The notes: a model not told the origin generated them from the letters alone. 32,037 nt of DNA from an uncultured Oscillospiraceae bacterium (GCA_910584395.1 CAJUAS010000020.1:1-32037); one strand, 5' to 3'; shown: positions 6,198 through 13,542, counted from the first letter of the stretch. Numbers and translations: made by a program.

Positions 6198-7997
6198 ATG
6201 GAAAACATCAAAACCGCTTACCGCACCCATACCTGTGGGCAGCTTCGTATGGGCGACGTGGGCGCCAAGGTGACTGTCGCCGGCTTTTTGGAGAATCTCC
6301 GGGAGGTGGGCGCCAACCTTGGCTTCGCCGTCCTGCGGGATTTTTACGGTCTTACCCAGATCGTCATTGAGACCGAGGAGATGATGGCCGCCTTTAAGGC
6401 CCTCAACAAGGAGTCCACCGTTCAGGTCACCGGCACGGTGCGGGAGCGGGATTCCAAAAACCCCAATATGCCCACCGGCGACATTGAGATCCTCCCCGAA
6501 ACTCTCACGGTCTTGGGCCGCTGCCGCCACAACGAGCTGCCCTTCCAAGTCTCCCGCTCCCGGGAGGCGGACGAATCCGCCCGGCTGAAATACCGCTATC
6601 TGGATCTCCGCAACCCCGAGGTGAAGGCCAACATCATCCTCCGCTCTCAGGTGGTGGCCGCCCTGCGCTCCGCCATGATCGAGCAGGGGTTCATGGAGAT
6701 CACCACCCCCATCCTCACCGCCTCCTCCCCGGAGGGCGCGCGGGACTACCTTGTCCCCTCCCGCAAGCACCCCGGCAAATTCTACGCCCTCCCCCAAGCC
6801 CCCCAGCAGTTCAAGCAGCTTTTGATGGCCTCCGGCTTCGACAAGTACTTCCAGATCGCCCCCTGCTTCCGGGACGAGGACGCCCGGGGCGACCGCTCCC
6901 CCGGCGAGTTCTACCAGTTGGATATGGAGATGGCCTTTGCGTCTCAGGAGGACGTGTTCGCCGTGCTGGAGGAGGTCCTGCCCCCCATTTTCGCCAAGTT
7001 CGGCAAGTATAACACCGCCTCCTCCGCCCCCTTCCAGCGCATCCCCTTCTTGGAGGCCATGGACACCTACGGCTCGGACAAGCCCGACCTGCGGATCGAC
7101 CTGAAGCTGCAAGACGCGACCGACCTGCTGGCCGACTGCGGCTTTGAGCCGTTCAAGGGGAACGTGGTGAAGGCCGTAAAGGTCACAAACTTTACCGCCA
7201 CCCGGAAACAAATTGATAAGCTCTGCGCCGACGTGGAGGTGCAGACCGCCCAAAAAACCTATTGGTTCCGTCTGGACGAGAACGGCGAGCTGGTGGGCGG
7301 CATTGCCAAGTTCCTACAGGAAAAAAAGGCCGAAGTCATTGCGGCCCTTGGCTTAGAGCCGAACACCTTTGTGGGTCTGGCGGCCGGGCCGCTGCTGACG
7401 GCCCAAAAGACGGCGGGGGTGCTGCTGAAAATGGCGGCCCAGCTCGCTCCCGAACATTTCAACAAGGAAACCTACGAATTTTGCTGGATCGTGGACTTCC
7501 CCATGTACGAAATCGGGGAGGAAAGCGGCGCGCTGGAATTCTGCCACAACCCCTTCTCCATGCCCGCCGGCGGGCTGGAGGCGCTGAAAAAGGCGGCCTG
7601 CGGGGAGCTCGACCCCCTGTCCATCACCGCCGACCAGTACGATTTAGTGTGCAACGGCGTGGAGCTTAGCTCCGGCGCGGTGCGCAATCACGACCCGGAG
7701 ATCATGATCGAGGCGTTCCAGCTTGTGGGTCTGGGCGAGGAGGACGTGGTGAAGAAGTTCCCCGCCATGTATAACGCCTTTACCTACGGCGCGCCCCCCC
7801 ACGCGGGCATCGCCCCCGGCGTAGACCGGATGGTGATGCTGCTGGCCGGGGAGGACTCCATCCGGGAGATCATCCCCTTCCCCATGAACAAGTCCGCGCA
7901 GGATCTGATGATGTCCGCCCCCAGCCCCGTCACACAGGCCCAGCTGGACGAGCTGCACATCGCCGTCACTGCCACCGAGGACGAAAGGGAAGAATAA
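6198..7997 (+). CDS. aspS: Aspartate--tRNA ligase, bacterial type
   Basis: Class II synthetase for tRNA-Asp, 599 aa from the chosen start, which matches bacterial AspRS with its inserted GAD domain. The N-terminal OB-fold anticodon domain is followed by motif 1 (FMEITTPILTASSPEGARDYLVPSR), the flipping-loop and aspartate pocket QAPQQFKQLLMASGFDKYFQI, motif 2 FRDEDARGDRSPGEFYQLDME, the GAD insertion (about 290-420), and motif 3 GIAPGVDRMVMLL. The ATG at 6198 has GGAG at 6185-6188. A second in-frame ATG at 6183 adds five residues. Upstream frame extension to 6015 overlaps the previous gene and is not credible. Departures from the usual form are an extra Gly in SPGEF (commonly RQPEFTQ) and an atypical anticodon-fold segment GFLENLREVGANLGF. 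Ends at a strong terminator. Confidence 0.94.
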   Translation: MENIKTAYRTHTCGQLRMGDVGAKVTVAGFLENLREVGANLGFAVLRDFYGLTQIVIETEEMMAAFKALNKESTVQVTGTVRERDSKNPNMPTGDIEILPETLTVLGRCRHNELPFQVSRSREADESARLKYRYLDLRNPEVKANIILRSQVVAALRSAMIEQGFMEITTPILTASSPEGARDYLVPSRKHPGKFYALPQAPQQFKQLLMASGFDKYFQIAPCFRDEDARGDRSPGEFYQLDMEMAFASQEDVFAVLEEVLPPIFAKFGKYNTASSAPFQRIPFLEAMDTYGSDKPDLRIDLKLQDATDLLADCGFEPFKGNVVKAVKVTNFTATRKQIDKLCADVEVQTAQKTYWFRLDENGELVGGIAKFLQEKKAEVIAALGLEPNTFVGLAAGPLLTAQKTAGVLLKMAAQLAPEHFNKETYEFCWIVDFPMYEIGEESGALEFCHNPFSMPAGGLEALKKAACGELDPLSITADQYDLVCNGVELSSGAVRNHDPEIMIEAFQLVGLGEEDVVKKFPAMYNAFTYGAPPHAGIAPGVDRMVMLLAGEDSIREIIPFPMNKSAQDLMMSAPSPVTQAQLDELHIAVTATEDEREE

Positions 7998-8003
7998 AAA
8001 ACA

Positions 8004-8036
8004 GGGGGACAGTCCCAGACTGTCCCCCTTTGTCTT
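8004..8036. terminator. Bidirectional intrinsic terminator between aspS and the minus-strand small ORF
   Basis: A perfect 11-bp stem (GGGGGACAGTC at 8004-8014, GACTGTCCCCC at 8018-8028) with loop CCA. It is followed on the plus strand by TTTGTCTTTT and preceded by AAAAAACA, which gives a T-run on the minus strand. It serves aspS from the left and the convergent 42-aa gene from the right. Confidence 0.9.
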
Positions 8037-8051
8037 TTGCCCTGCCCCTTC

Positions 8052-8180
8052 TTATGCCAGCCGCATGGCGATCTGTCCCACCACCCCGAAGGTGAGCAGC
8101 ACCGAGATCCCATAGAGCATTTGGGCCGTTCCAAAGGGCATATTGACCGCTTTTTCTACCACTGTTTTTACCTTTTCCAT
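8052..8180 (-). CDS. 42-aa single-span membrane peptide, putatively LexA-controlled
   Basis: A 43-codon ORF, the only minus-strand gene in the window. The ATG (complement of 8178-8180) is preceded by AAGGAGGAATTTCCCC, an excellent ribosome site that fixes the start. The peptide has a lysine-bearing amphipathic N-terminus (MEKVKTVVEKAVNMPFGTAQ) and a hydrophobic segment (MLYGISVLLTFGVVGQIAM, about 21-39) ending RLA. A near-consensus promoter lies at 8296-8324 with two LexA-like boxes over it, and the gene ends just before a bidirectional terminator, so it is a complete one-gene unit. I do not recognise the sequence. Small SOS-induced membrane peptides in other bacteria (for example SidA or TisB) inhibit division or depolarise the membrane. 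Whether this one does so is inference from size and operator only. Confidence 0.72.
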   Translation of the reverse strand: MEKVKTVVEKAVNMPFGTAQMLYGISVLLTFGVVGQIAMRLA

Positions 8181-8281
8181 GGGGAAATTCCTCCTTGCTT
8201 TTTGGATGTCCCAATTGTAATTTCTTTTCTGTCCCATAAACAGGACGTTTGCCTTCTTTTTTCTCGAAACTTTGTTCGCTG

Positions 8282-8313
8282 AAACCGTTGTTCTATTTAT
8301 ACAACGTCTGTTC
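8282..8313 (-). promoter_or_regulatory. Two LexA (SOS) box-like operators
   Basis: Read on the minus strand: GAAC-AGAC-GTTG (8302-8313), flanked as CGAAC, lies inside the -35/-10 spacer. GAAC-AACG-GTTT (8282-8293) covers the expected transcription start. The known Firmicute SOS box is CGAAC-N4-GTTYC, and clostridial forms accept GAAC-N4-GTTT. Centres are exactly 20 bp apart, about two helical turns, as expected for cooperative dimers. A third, poorer GAAC-AAA-GTTT with a 3-base spacer lies at 8267-8277. Confidence 0.55.
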
Positions 8314-8324
8314 GAGTTTGTCAA
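8296..8324 (-). promoter_or_regulatory. Strong sigma-A promoter of the 42-aa membrane peptide gene
   Basis: On the minus strand TTGACA (complement of 8319-8324), a 17-base spacer, then TATAAA (complement of 8296-8301). Directly upstream is an A/T tract (AAAAAA-TTTTTT within 8335-8346, then AAAAA) that could act as an UP element. The transcript would have a leader of about 110 bases before the start codon at 8180. Confidence 0.82.
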
Positions 8325-8426
8325 GCCTTTTTCCAAAAAATTTTTTCGGAACTTTTTCCCACCCCCTTCGTCCAAGGGAATATCAGTCAAACCCCGCACA
8401 AACATTCCAAGAGGAGGAGAAAAACC

Positions 8427-10688
8427 ATGAAGCGCAAACTTTTGTCCCTGTTCCTTGCCTCTGTGATGCTCTTCGGCGTGGCCGCCCCCGCTCTGGCCGC
8501 CGAGGAAGCGGATCAGGAGCTGATGAACGTCACCGCCAAGGTCAAGGCCACCCTTGATCTGGACACCGAACTTTACGACGACTTTCAGGGCTACAGCGAG
8601 GAGGACGTTTTGCTGGGCAAGCGTTGGAAGCTGAGCTGGTCGGGCGACGGCATCGGCCTCACCATCACCGCCGACGACTCCGGCAAGATCTACTCCTACA
8701 ACGCCTACCGCGCTGTAGAGGACATCGCCGTAGCTCTCCCCTCCCGCTCCAACGGCGGGCGGCTGGATATCCCCCGTCTGCCGGAGGACAAGTCGGGCGC
8801 AGCCTATGACACCGCCAAGGCCTTCCTCGCCAAGGTGCTGGAAGCCCCTGTGGAGACCATTGAGCTGTCCAACGAGTACCGCCCCTCCCTCTCTCAGGAC
8901 ACCTATTGGTACAACGGCACCGTCCTGCTGAACGGTCTGGATTCCCCCATCACCTGCCACATCTCCGTCCGGGCCAGTGACCTCACCGTCCTGCGCTTTG
9001 ACCGTAGCGACGAGAACAGCGGCTATCTGGGCGGCGTGCCCGGCAAGGATACCTCCGTCACCGACGCGCAGGCCCGCCGCCTCCTCCGCTCTACCATCGA
9101 CATGGAGGCCAAATATGTTCTTTTAGACGACGGCAAGACCGCCCGGGTGCAGTATGTGCCCCTCTACGGCGACAGCTACTATGTGGACGGCGCGACCGGT
9201 GAGCTGGTCAACCTCACCGAGCTGCGCTCCAAGCTGTGGGCTTCCGGCGGCGCCGGCAACCGCTATCTTACCAGCGCTGACATGGAGACCGCCGCGCCGG
9301 AGGATGCCGGGGCAATGAAAAACGCCCTCACCCAAGCGGAGAAGGACGGCGCGGCCATTCTGAAAACCGCCCTTTCCAAGGAGGATCTGGACAAGGTACT
9401 GAAGAACGCTTGGCCGGAGATGGGTCTTGAGAAGTACACGCTGGCCACCGCCACCTACAGCATCTCCGAAAAGAAGCTGGACGAGGGGGTGGAACGCACC
9501 CCGGAGGACTACGACGTGACCTGCCGGCTCACCTACGGCCGCCAGTTGGACGGCGCGACCGCCAACAAATACGTCACCGTGGACGCCAAGACCGGGGAGC
9601 TGCAGTCCCTCCGCTCCGGCCGCTCCTATAAGGACGGCTGGCCGGACAGCTTCCCCATCTCCACCCCCGTGAACACCGCCCAGTCCACCGCCGAGGCCTT
9701 CCTCACCGCCTTTGCCGGGGAAAACTACGCCAAGCTGGGCCTTTTCTCCACCGACAGTGCCAAGGACTCCAAGGGCTGGCAGCACACCTTTACCTTCCAG
9801 CAGGAGAACGCCGGGTACTTCTTTGACGGCAACTCCTATACCGTGGGCGTGGACGCCACCGACGGCACGCTGACCTATGTTTCCGGCCACTTTGACAAGG
9901 AAATTGCGCTGGTCACCCCCGCCAAGGTGGTGAGCAAGGCCGCCGCCATCGAGACCTACGAGACCGCGCTGAAGCTGAACTACGGCTATCTGGAAGTGCC
10001 TGTGTCCATCTCCCTCGCCGGGCAGCAGATCATCCCCCTCCTTAAGGAAGCGGGCTATGAGTACGTCGAAGCCCTGAAAACCGGCTTTGTTCTCTCCCAG
10101 CCGGAGGATAAGCACATCCGCGGCGTGGACGCGGAAACCGGCGAGGTTCTCTCTTGGGACAACACCCCCGGCGAGGAGACCGGCATCACCTATGACGATC
10201 TGGACGGCCACTGGGTCAAACCCGCCGCCGACGCACTGGCGGTGTTTCAGATCGGCTTTGGCGGCGGCTCTTTGAAGCCCGCCGAGGCCCTCACCCAGCG
10301 GGACATGATCGCCCTGCTTTTGAGCGTAGAGGGCTACTCCTTCGACCCCGCCACCGCCACCAAGGACGAGGTGGACTGGCTTTACAGCCGGGCCTATACC
10401 TACGGTCTGGTCACCCCCGAGACCCGCAACGAGGAAAAGGCCATCTCCCGGGGGGAGCTGGTGAAGTGCCTTCTGGACAGCGCGGGCTATGAGAAGATTG
10501 CCAACATCCCCGGCATCTTCCGCTGCGACTTTGCCGACGCCGCCTCCATCCCCGCCGGGGATATGGGCTACGCCGCGCTGGCTCAAGGGCTGGGGCTGGT
10601 GAACGGCGGTTCTGCCGGGAGCTACGCCGCCGCCCGCACCGCCACCCGAGCGGAAGCCATCTCCTTCCTCTATCAGTACATGAAGTAA
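8427..10688 (+). CDS. Secreted YcdB/YcdC-like repeat protein with C-terminal SLH domains
   Basis: A 753-aa exported protein. Residues 1-24 are a signal peptide (KRK, hydrophobic core, cleavage after ALAA). The body holds two copies of the YcdB/YcdC-type unit with PepSY-like elements such as DDSGKIYSYNAY, VDGATGELVNL, VDAKTGELQSL, VDATDGTLTYV and VDAETGEVLSWD. The last 170 residues carry three SLH-like repeats (DDLDGHWVKPAADALAVFQIGFGGGSLKPAEALTQRDMIALLL; a middle repeat; DMGYAALAQGLGLVNGGSAGSYAAARTATRAEAISFLY), which predict anchoring to wall polymer. The start is set by AGAGGAGGAG just upstream of 8427. Function is unknown; PepSY-type domains are thought to inhibit proteases or bind other exported proteins. 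It ends with a strong terminator directly before dnaA. Confidence 0.8.
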   Translation: MKRKLLSLFLASVMLFGVAAPALAAEEADQELMNVTAKVKATLDLDTELYDDFQGYSEEDVLLGKRWKLSWSGDGIGLTITADDSGKIYSYNAYRAVEDIAVALPSRSNGGRLDIPRLPEDKSGAAYDTAKAFLAKVLEAPVETIELSNEYRPSLSQDTYWYNGTVLLNGLDSPITCHISVRASDLTVLRFDRSDENSGYLGGVPGKDTSVTDAQARRLLRSTIDMEAKYVLLDDGKTARVQYVPLYGDSYYVDGATGELVNLTELRSKLWASGGAGNRYLTSADMETAAPEDAGAMKNALTQAEKDGAAILKTALSKEDLDKVLKNAWPEMGLEKYTLATATYSISEKKLDEGVERTPEDYDVTCRLTYGRQLDGATANKYVTVDAKTGELQSLRSGRSYKDGWPDSFPISTPVNTAQSTAEAFLTAFAGENYAKLGLFSTDSAKDSKGWQHTFTFQQENAGYFFDGNSYTVGVDATDGTLTYVSGHFDKEIALVTPAKVVSKAAAIETYETALKLNYGYLEVPVSISLAGQQIIPLLKEAGYEYVEALKTGFVLSQPEDKHIRGVDAETGEVLSWDNTPGEETGITYDDLDGHWVKPAADALAVFQIGFGGGSLKPAEALTQRDMIALLLSVEGYSFDPATATKDEVDWLYSRAYTYGLVTPETRNEEKAISRGELVKCLLDSAGYEKIANIPGIFRCDFADAASIPAGDMGYAALAQGLGLVNGGSAGSYAAARTATRAEAISFLYQYMK

Positions 10689-10703
10689 AATCACAGTTCG
10701 CTG

Positions 10704-10745
10704 AAAAAACACCGCCTGATTTCCACATCAGGCGGTGTTTTCTAT
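10704..10745 (+). terminator. Intrinsic terminator of the YcdB-like SLH gene
   Basis: A 14-bp stem: AAACACCGCCTGAT at 10707-10720 pairs with ATCAGGCGGTGTTT at 10727-10740, with loop TTCCAC. It has a T-rich tail and a symmetric A-run on the left. It isolates dnaA from upstream transcription. The loop and its edge contain ATTTCCACA (10719-10727), which resembles the DnaA-box variants in the dnaA-dnaN gap. Confidence 0.92.
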
Positions 10746-10773
10746 TGTCTTTTTCCTCCTTCTGTGGTAGAAT
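10745..10773 (+). promoter_or_regulatory. dnaA promoter
   Basis: TTGTCT at 10745-10750, a 17-base spacer, then TAGAAT at 10768-10773 with TG at position -2 (TGGTAGAAT, extended -10). It starts at the T-tail of the preceding terminator and lies about 50 bases before the dnaA GTG. Confidence 0.7.
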
Positions 10774-10824
10774 ATCAAATAGTATACACATTCATATTTT
10801 GCCAAAGAAGGAGGGAAGGGCCTC

Positions 10825-12153
10825 GTGAATACCGCCAATGAGATTTGGAAAAAAGCCCTTCTGATTTTGGGGGAGGATCTCACCTCCACCACCCTGCGGA
10901 CATGGTTTGACGACGTGACCGCCGTGGCCATGGACGGGGACACGCTCATCCTCTGCTCCCCGGAGGAATTCAAGCGGGACATTATCCGCCAGCGCTATCT
11001 GGACAACGTGGAAAAGGCGCTCTATGAGCTGTTTTCCCAATCCATTCCCGTCCGTTTTGTGGACGCAGAGGAGGCCAAGTGCTGGGAGAGCGGCGAGGCC
11101 GGGGAAGAGGACGCGTTTTTGAAGGGTGCGGGGGAATATACCTTCGATAAATTCGTGGTGGGCTCATCCAACCGCTTTGCCTATAACGCCGCGAAAAAAG
11201 TGTCGGAAAACCCCGGAAAAAGCTATAATCCCCTGTTCATTTACGGTTCTTCCGGGTTGGGCAAGACCCACCTCCTGTACGCCATCGCCCACGCCATTCA
11301 CAAGGACCACCCCAACTGGAAGATCCTCTACGTCAAAAGCGAGACCTTCGTCAACGAGCTGATCGAAAAGCTCCGCTCTCAGGAACGCTACATGGAGGAA
11401 TTCCGCAAAAAATACCGCGAGGTTGACGTATTTCTCATGGACGACGTGCAGTTCATCGCCGGAAAAAACTCCAGCGAGGAGGAGCTGTTCCACACCTTTA
11501 ACACCCTCCACGAACAGCAAAAGCAGATCGTCTTTACCTCCGACCGCCCCCCGCAGGAGATGCTTCGCTTGGAGGCACGGCTCAAGACCCGGTTCGACTG
11601 GGGTCTGTCCGCAGATATTCAGCCCCCCGACTATGAGACGCGGGTGGCCATCATCAAAAATAAGGCCATCGCCCGTGGGGTGAACCTGCCCCAGCCGGTG
11701 CTCCAGTATGTGGCGGAAAACATCACCTCCAACGTCCGTCAGATTGAAGGCACGGTGAGCAAATTAGTGGCCATGCAGGAGCTTTTGGGGGAACAGATCA
11801 ATGTGGACAACGTGATCCGCGCCGTGCGGGATATGCTCTCCACCAAAAATGAGTTTCTCCCCTCCCCCGACCTCATCATCAGCGAGGTGGCCCAGTTTTA
11901 TCAGTTGGACAGCGAAGCCATTAAAGGACAGGGCCAGAACAAGACCATTTCCGCCTCCCGCAACGTGGCCATGTATCTGATCCGCAACATGACCGACCTG
12001 TCCCTTCAGGAGATCGGCGACATTTTTGGCAACCGCCACTATTCCACCGTTATCTCCTCCATCAAGCGGGTGGAAAAGCTGCTAAAGGAAGACCCCGATT
12101 TAGGGGAGATCATCCGCGATTTGAAAAGCGCCATCAACGGAAAATTCGAGTGA
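10825..12153 (+). CDS. dnaA: Chromosomal replication initiator DnaA
   Basis: AAA+ ATPase that binds DnaA boxes at oriC, melts the origin and recruits helicase. It is 442 aa. Domain I is about 1-80 and domain II a short acidic linker. The AAA+ core has Walker A GSSGLGKTH (141-149), Walker B VFLMDD (202-207) and sensor FTSDRPP (from 237). Domain IV is about 330-442. The GTG start has GAAGGAGGG at 10807-10815. Domain IV is unusual. The canonical base-contacting residues (E. coli R399, R407, Q408, D433, H434, T435) correspond to Q371, R379, N380, H405, Y406 and S407, so only R407 is kept. The signature GGRDHTTV reads GNRHYSTV. Otherwise the fold is well conserved (RNVAMYLIRNMTDLSLQEIG). It is followed by a box-rich gap and dnaN. 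Confidence 0.97.
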   Translation: MNTANEIWKKALLILGEDLTSTTLRTWFDDVTAVAMDGDTLILCSPEEFKRDIIRQRYLDNVEKALYELFSQSIPVRFVDAEEAKCWESGEAGEEDAFLKGAGEYTFDKFVVGSSNRFAYNAAKKVSENPGKSYNPLFIYGSSGLGKTHLLYAIAHAIHKDHPNWKILYVKSETFVNELIEKLRSQERYMEEFRKKYREVDVFLMDDVQFIAGKNSSEEELFHTFNTLHEQQKQIVFTSDRPPQEMLRLEARLKTRFDWGLSADIQPPDYETRVAIIKNKAIARGVNLPQPVLQYVAENITSNVRQIEGTVSKLVAMQELLGEQINVDNVIRAVRDMLSTKNEFLPSPDLIISEVAQFYQLDSEAIKGQGQNKTISASRNVAMYLIRNMTDLSLQEIGDIFGNRHYSTVISSIKRVEKLLKEDPDLGEIIRDLKSAINGKFE

Positions 12154-12377
12154 TCTTCCACACTCCGATGTGGGTGTTATGTGATTCTTTTGTGGAAGCC
12201 TGTTTTATTCACACTCTTTCCACACGTCTCCCCTTTTTTCCACACGTCTGTGTGGAGGCACAATTTCCCGTTTCATGCCCTTTCCCGCCACCTTTCCACA
12301 AAATCAACGCCTCTACGACTTGTACTAAAAATAACCTTACCTTTTTTGAAAAAGACACCTTGAAAGGAGTTTTTATC
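12154..12377 (+). other. Putative oriC: DnaA-box cluster between dnaA and dnaN
   Basis: A 224-base gap holding many TTCCACA-core nonamers. Plus strand: TCTTCCACA 12154-12162, TTATTCACA 12205-12213, CTTTCCACA 12216-12224, TTTTCCACA 12236-12244 and CTTTCCACA 12292-12300. Minus strand: GCTTCCACA (12191-12199) and GCCTCCACA (12251-12259). TTTCCACACGTCT is repeated at 12217-12229 and 12237-12249, 20 bp apart. CCACAC-GTCT-GTGTGG (12240-12255) places two boxes head to head. An A/T-rich stretch at about 12318-12355 could be the unwinding element. None is a perfect TTATCCACA; the common variant is YTTTCCACA. A position between dnaA and dnaN is standard for Firmicute origins. Confidence 0.72.
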
Positions 12378-13493
12378 ATGCGCTTCACCTGTGAAAAAGC
12401 CCTGCTCCAAAACGCCATCACCACCACCGGGCGGGCCGTGGCGGTCAAGACCTCCATCCCCGCGCTGGAGGGAATCCTCATCGAGGCTCTCGGTTTTCTT
12501 CGCCTGACGGGCTACAACTTAGAGACGGGCATCCAGTCCATCGTCAACGCCGACATTCAGGAAGAGGGTACACTGGTGCTTTCCGCGAAGCTGCTGGGCG
12601 AGATCGTCCGCAAACTCCCTGACGAGCCGGTCACCATCTCCTCCAAGGGGCTGACGGTGAAGTTAGACTGCGGCCAGAGCCACTACACCCTTCAGGCCAT
12701 CGACCCCGATGAATTTCCCGAGCTGCCCCAGTTCGACGGGGAAAACGAGCTTGTCATGGCCCAGTGCGATCTGAAAAAAATGATCTCCCAGACCATTTTT
12801 GCCGTCTCCTCGCAGGACATCCGCCCCGTTCACACCGGCTCTCTCTTTGAGGTGGAAAACGGCTGTCTTACCATGGTCAGTCTGGACGGCTTCCGGCTGG
12901 CCCTGCGGCGGGAGAAGTACCAGAAAAACTTGGGGGATGAACACTATTCCTTTGTTGTCCCCGCCTTTGCCCTGAGCGAGGTGGAAAAAATCTGCGACGA
13001 GACCGACGAGCCCATCTCCATCACTCAAGGCCCGGCCCACGTCCTCTTTACCATTGGCGATACCATCGTGGTCTGCCGCCGTCTGGAAGGAGAATTTCTC
13101 AACTATAAGCAGTCCATCCCCCGGGAAAATAAGATCAAGGTGGTGGGGGCGACCCGCGACCTGCTGGCGTCCATCGGCCGCGTATCCCTGATTTTAAGCG
13201 ACAAGCTGAAAAATCCTCTGCGCTGCACCTTCCGGGAAAATCAGCTCTTTATCACCTCCAAGTCCGCCATTGGCGACGCCTCCGACCTCTGCACGCTGGA
13301 GGGGGACGGCGGCGGACTGGAGATCGGTTTTGACAACCGCTATCTCTCCGACGCCCTGCGCTTTGCCCCTGCCGATAAAGTCCGCATGGAGCTGAACACC
13401 CCCGTCTCCCCCTGCGTGATTTTGCCTCCCGACGAAGGGGACGAGAGTTTTCTCTATCTGGTGCTCCCTGTGCGTTTGAAGGCGGGAGACTAA
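12378..13493 (+). CDS. dnaN: DNA polymerase III beta sliding clamp
   Basis: Ring-forming processivity clamp that tethers polymerase III to DNA and docks repair proteins. It is 371 aa, typical for the family. Recognisable are the N-terminal MRFTCEKALLQNAITTTGRAVAVKTSIPALEGILIEA, ATNLETG-like LTGYNLETGIQ, PVTISSKGLTVKL, the domain-2 stretch RPVHTGSLFEVENGCLTMVSLDGFRLALR, and the C-terminal VILPPDEGDESFLYLVLPVRL, which replaces the usual PMRL end. The frame is open back to 12150 through the origin region, but AAAGGAG at 12363-12369 and homology fix the ATG at 12378. No clear promoter was found in the gap, so it may be transcribed from the dnaA promoter as in B. subtilis. Confidence 0.97.
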   Translation: MRFTCEKALLQNAITTTGRAVAVKTSIPALEGILIEALGFLRLTGYNLETGIQSIVNADIQEEGTLVLSAKLLGEIVRKLPDEPVTISSKGLTVKLDCGQSHYTLQAIDPDEFPELPQFDGENELVMAQCDLKKMISQTIFAVSSQDIRPVHTGSLFEVENGCLTMVSLDGFRLALRREKYQKNLGDEHYSFVVPAFALSEVEKICDETDEPISITQGPAHVLFTIGDTIVVCRRLEGEFLNYKQSIPRENKIKVVGATRDLLASIGRVSLILSDKLKNPLRCTFRENQLFITSKSAIGDASDLCTLEGDGGGLEIGFDNRYLSDALRFAPADKVRMELNTPVSPCVILPPDEGDESFLYLVLPVRLKAGD

Positions 13494-13526
13494 ACCTTCC
13501 ACAGCAGGGGCAAATAAGGGGAGAAA

Positions 13527-13542
13527 TGTTCCACATGAAACA
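13527..13542. promoter_or_regulatory. parS-like centromere site overlapping the yaaA start codon
   Basis: TGTTCCACATGAAACA matches the Firmicute parS consensus TGTTNCACGTGAAACA at every defined position except the ninth (A for G). It lies about 1.2 kb from the putative oriC, where ParB-binding parS sites usually cluster. The deviating A forms the ATG (13535) of yaaA. No parA or parB gene is present in the window. Confidence 0.6.

Noticed and set aside
8265..8278. Third LexA-like element CGAAAC-TTT-GTTCG
   Set aside because: The spacer is 3 bases instead of 4, so a LexA dimer should not fit; kept only as a remark under the two better boxes.
12150..12377. Extension of the dnaN frame through the origin region (447 aa)
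   Set aside because: The encoded stretch is unlike any clamp, contains the DnaA-box cluster, and the ATG at 12378 has AAAGGAG at ideal distance.
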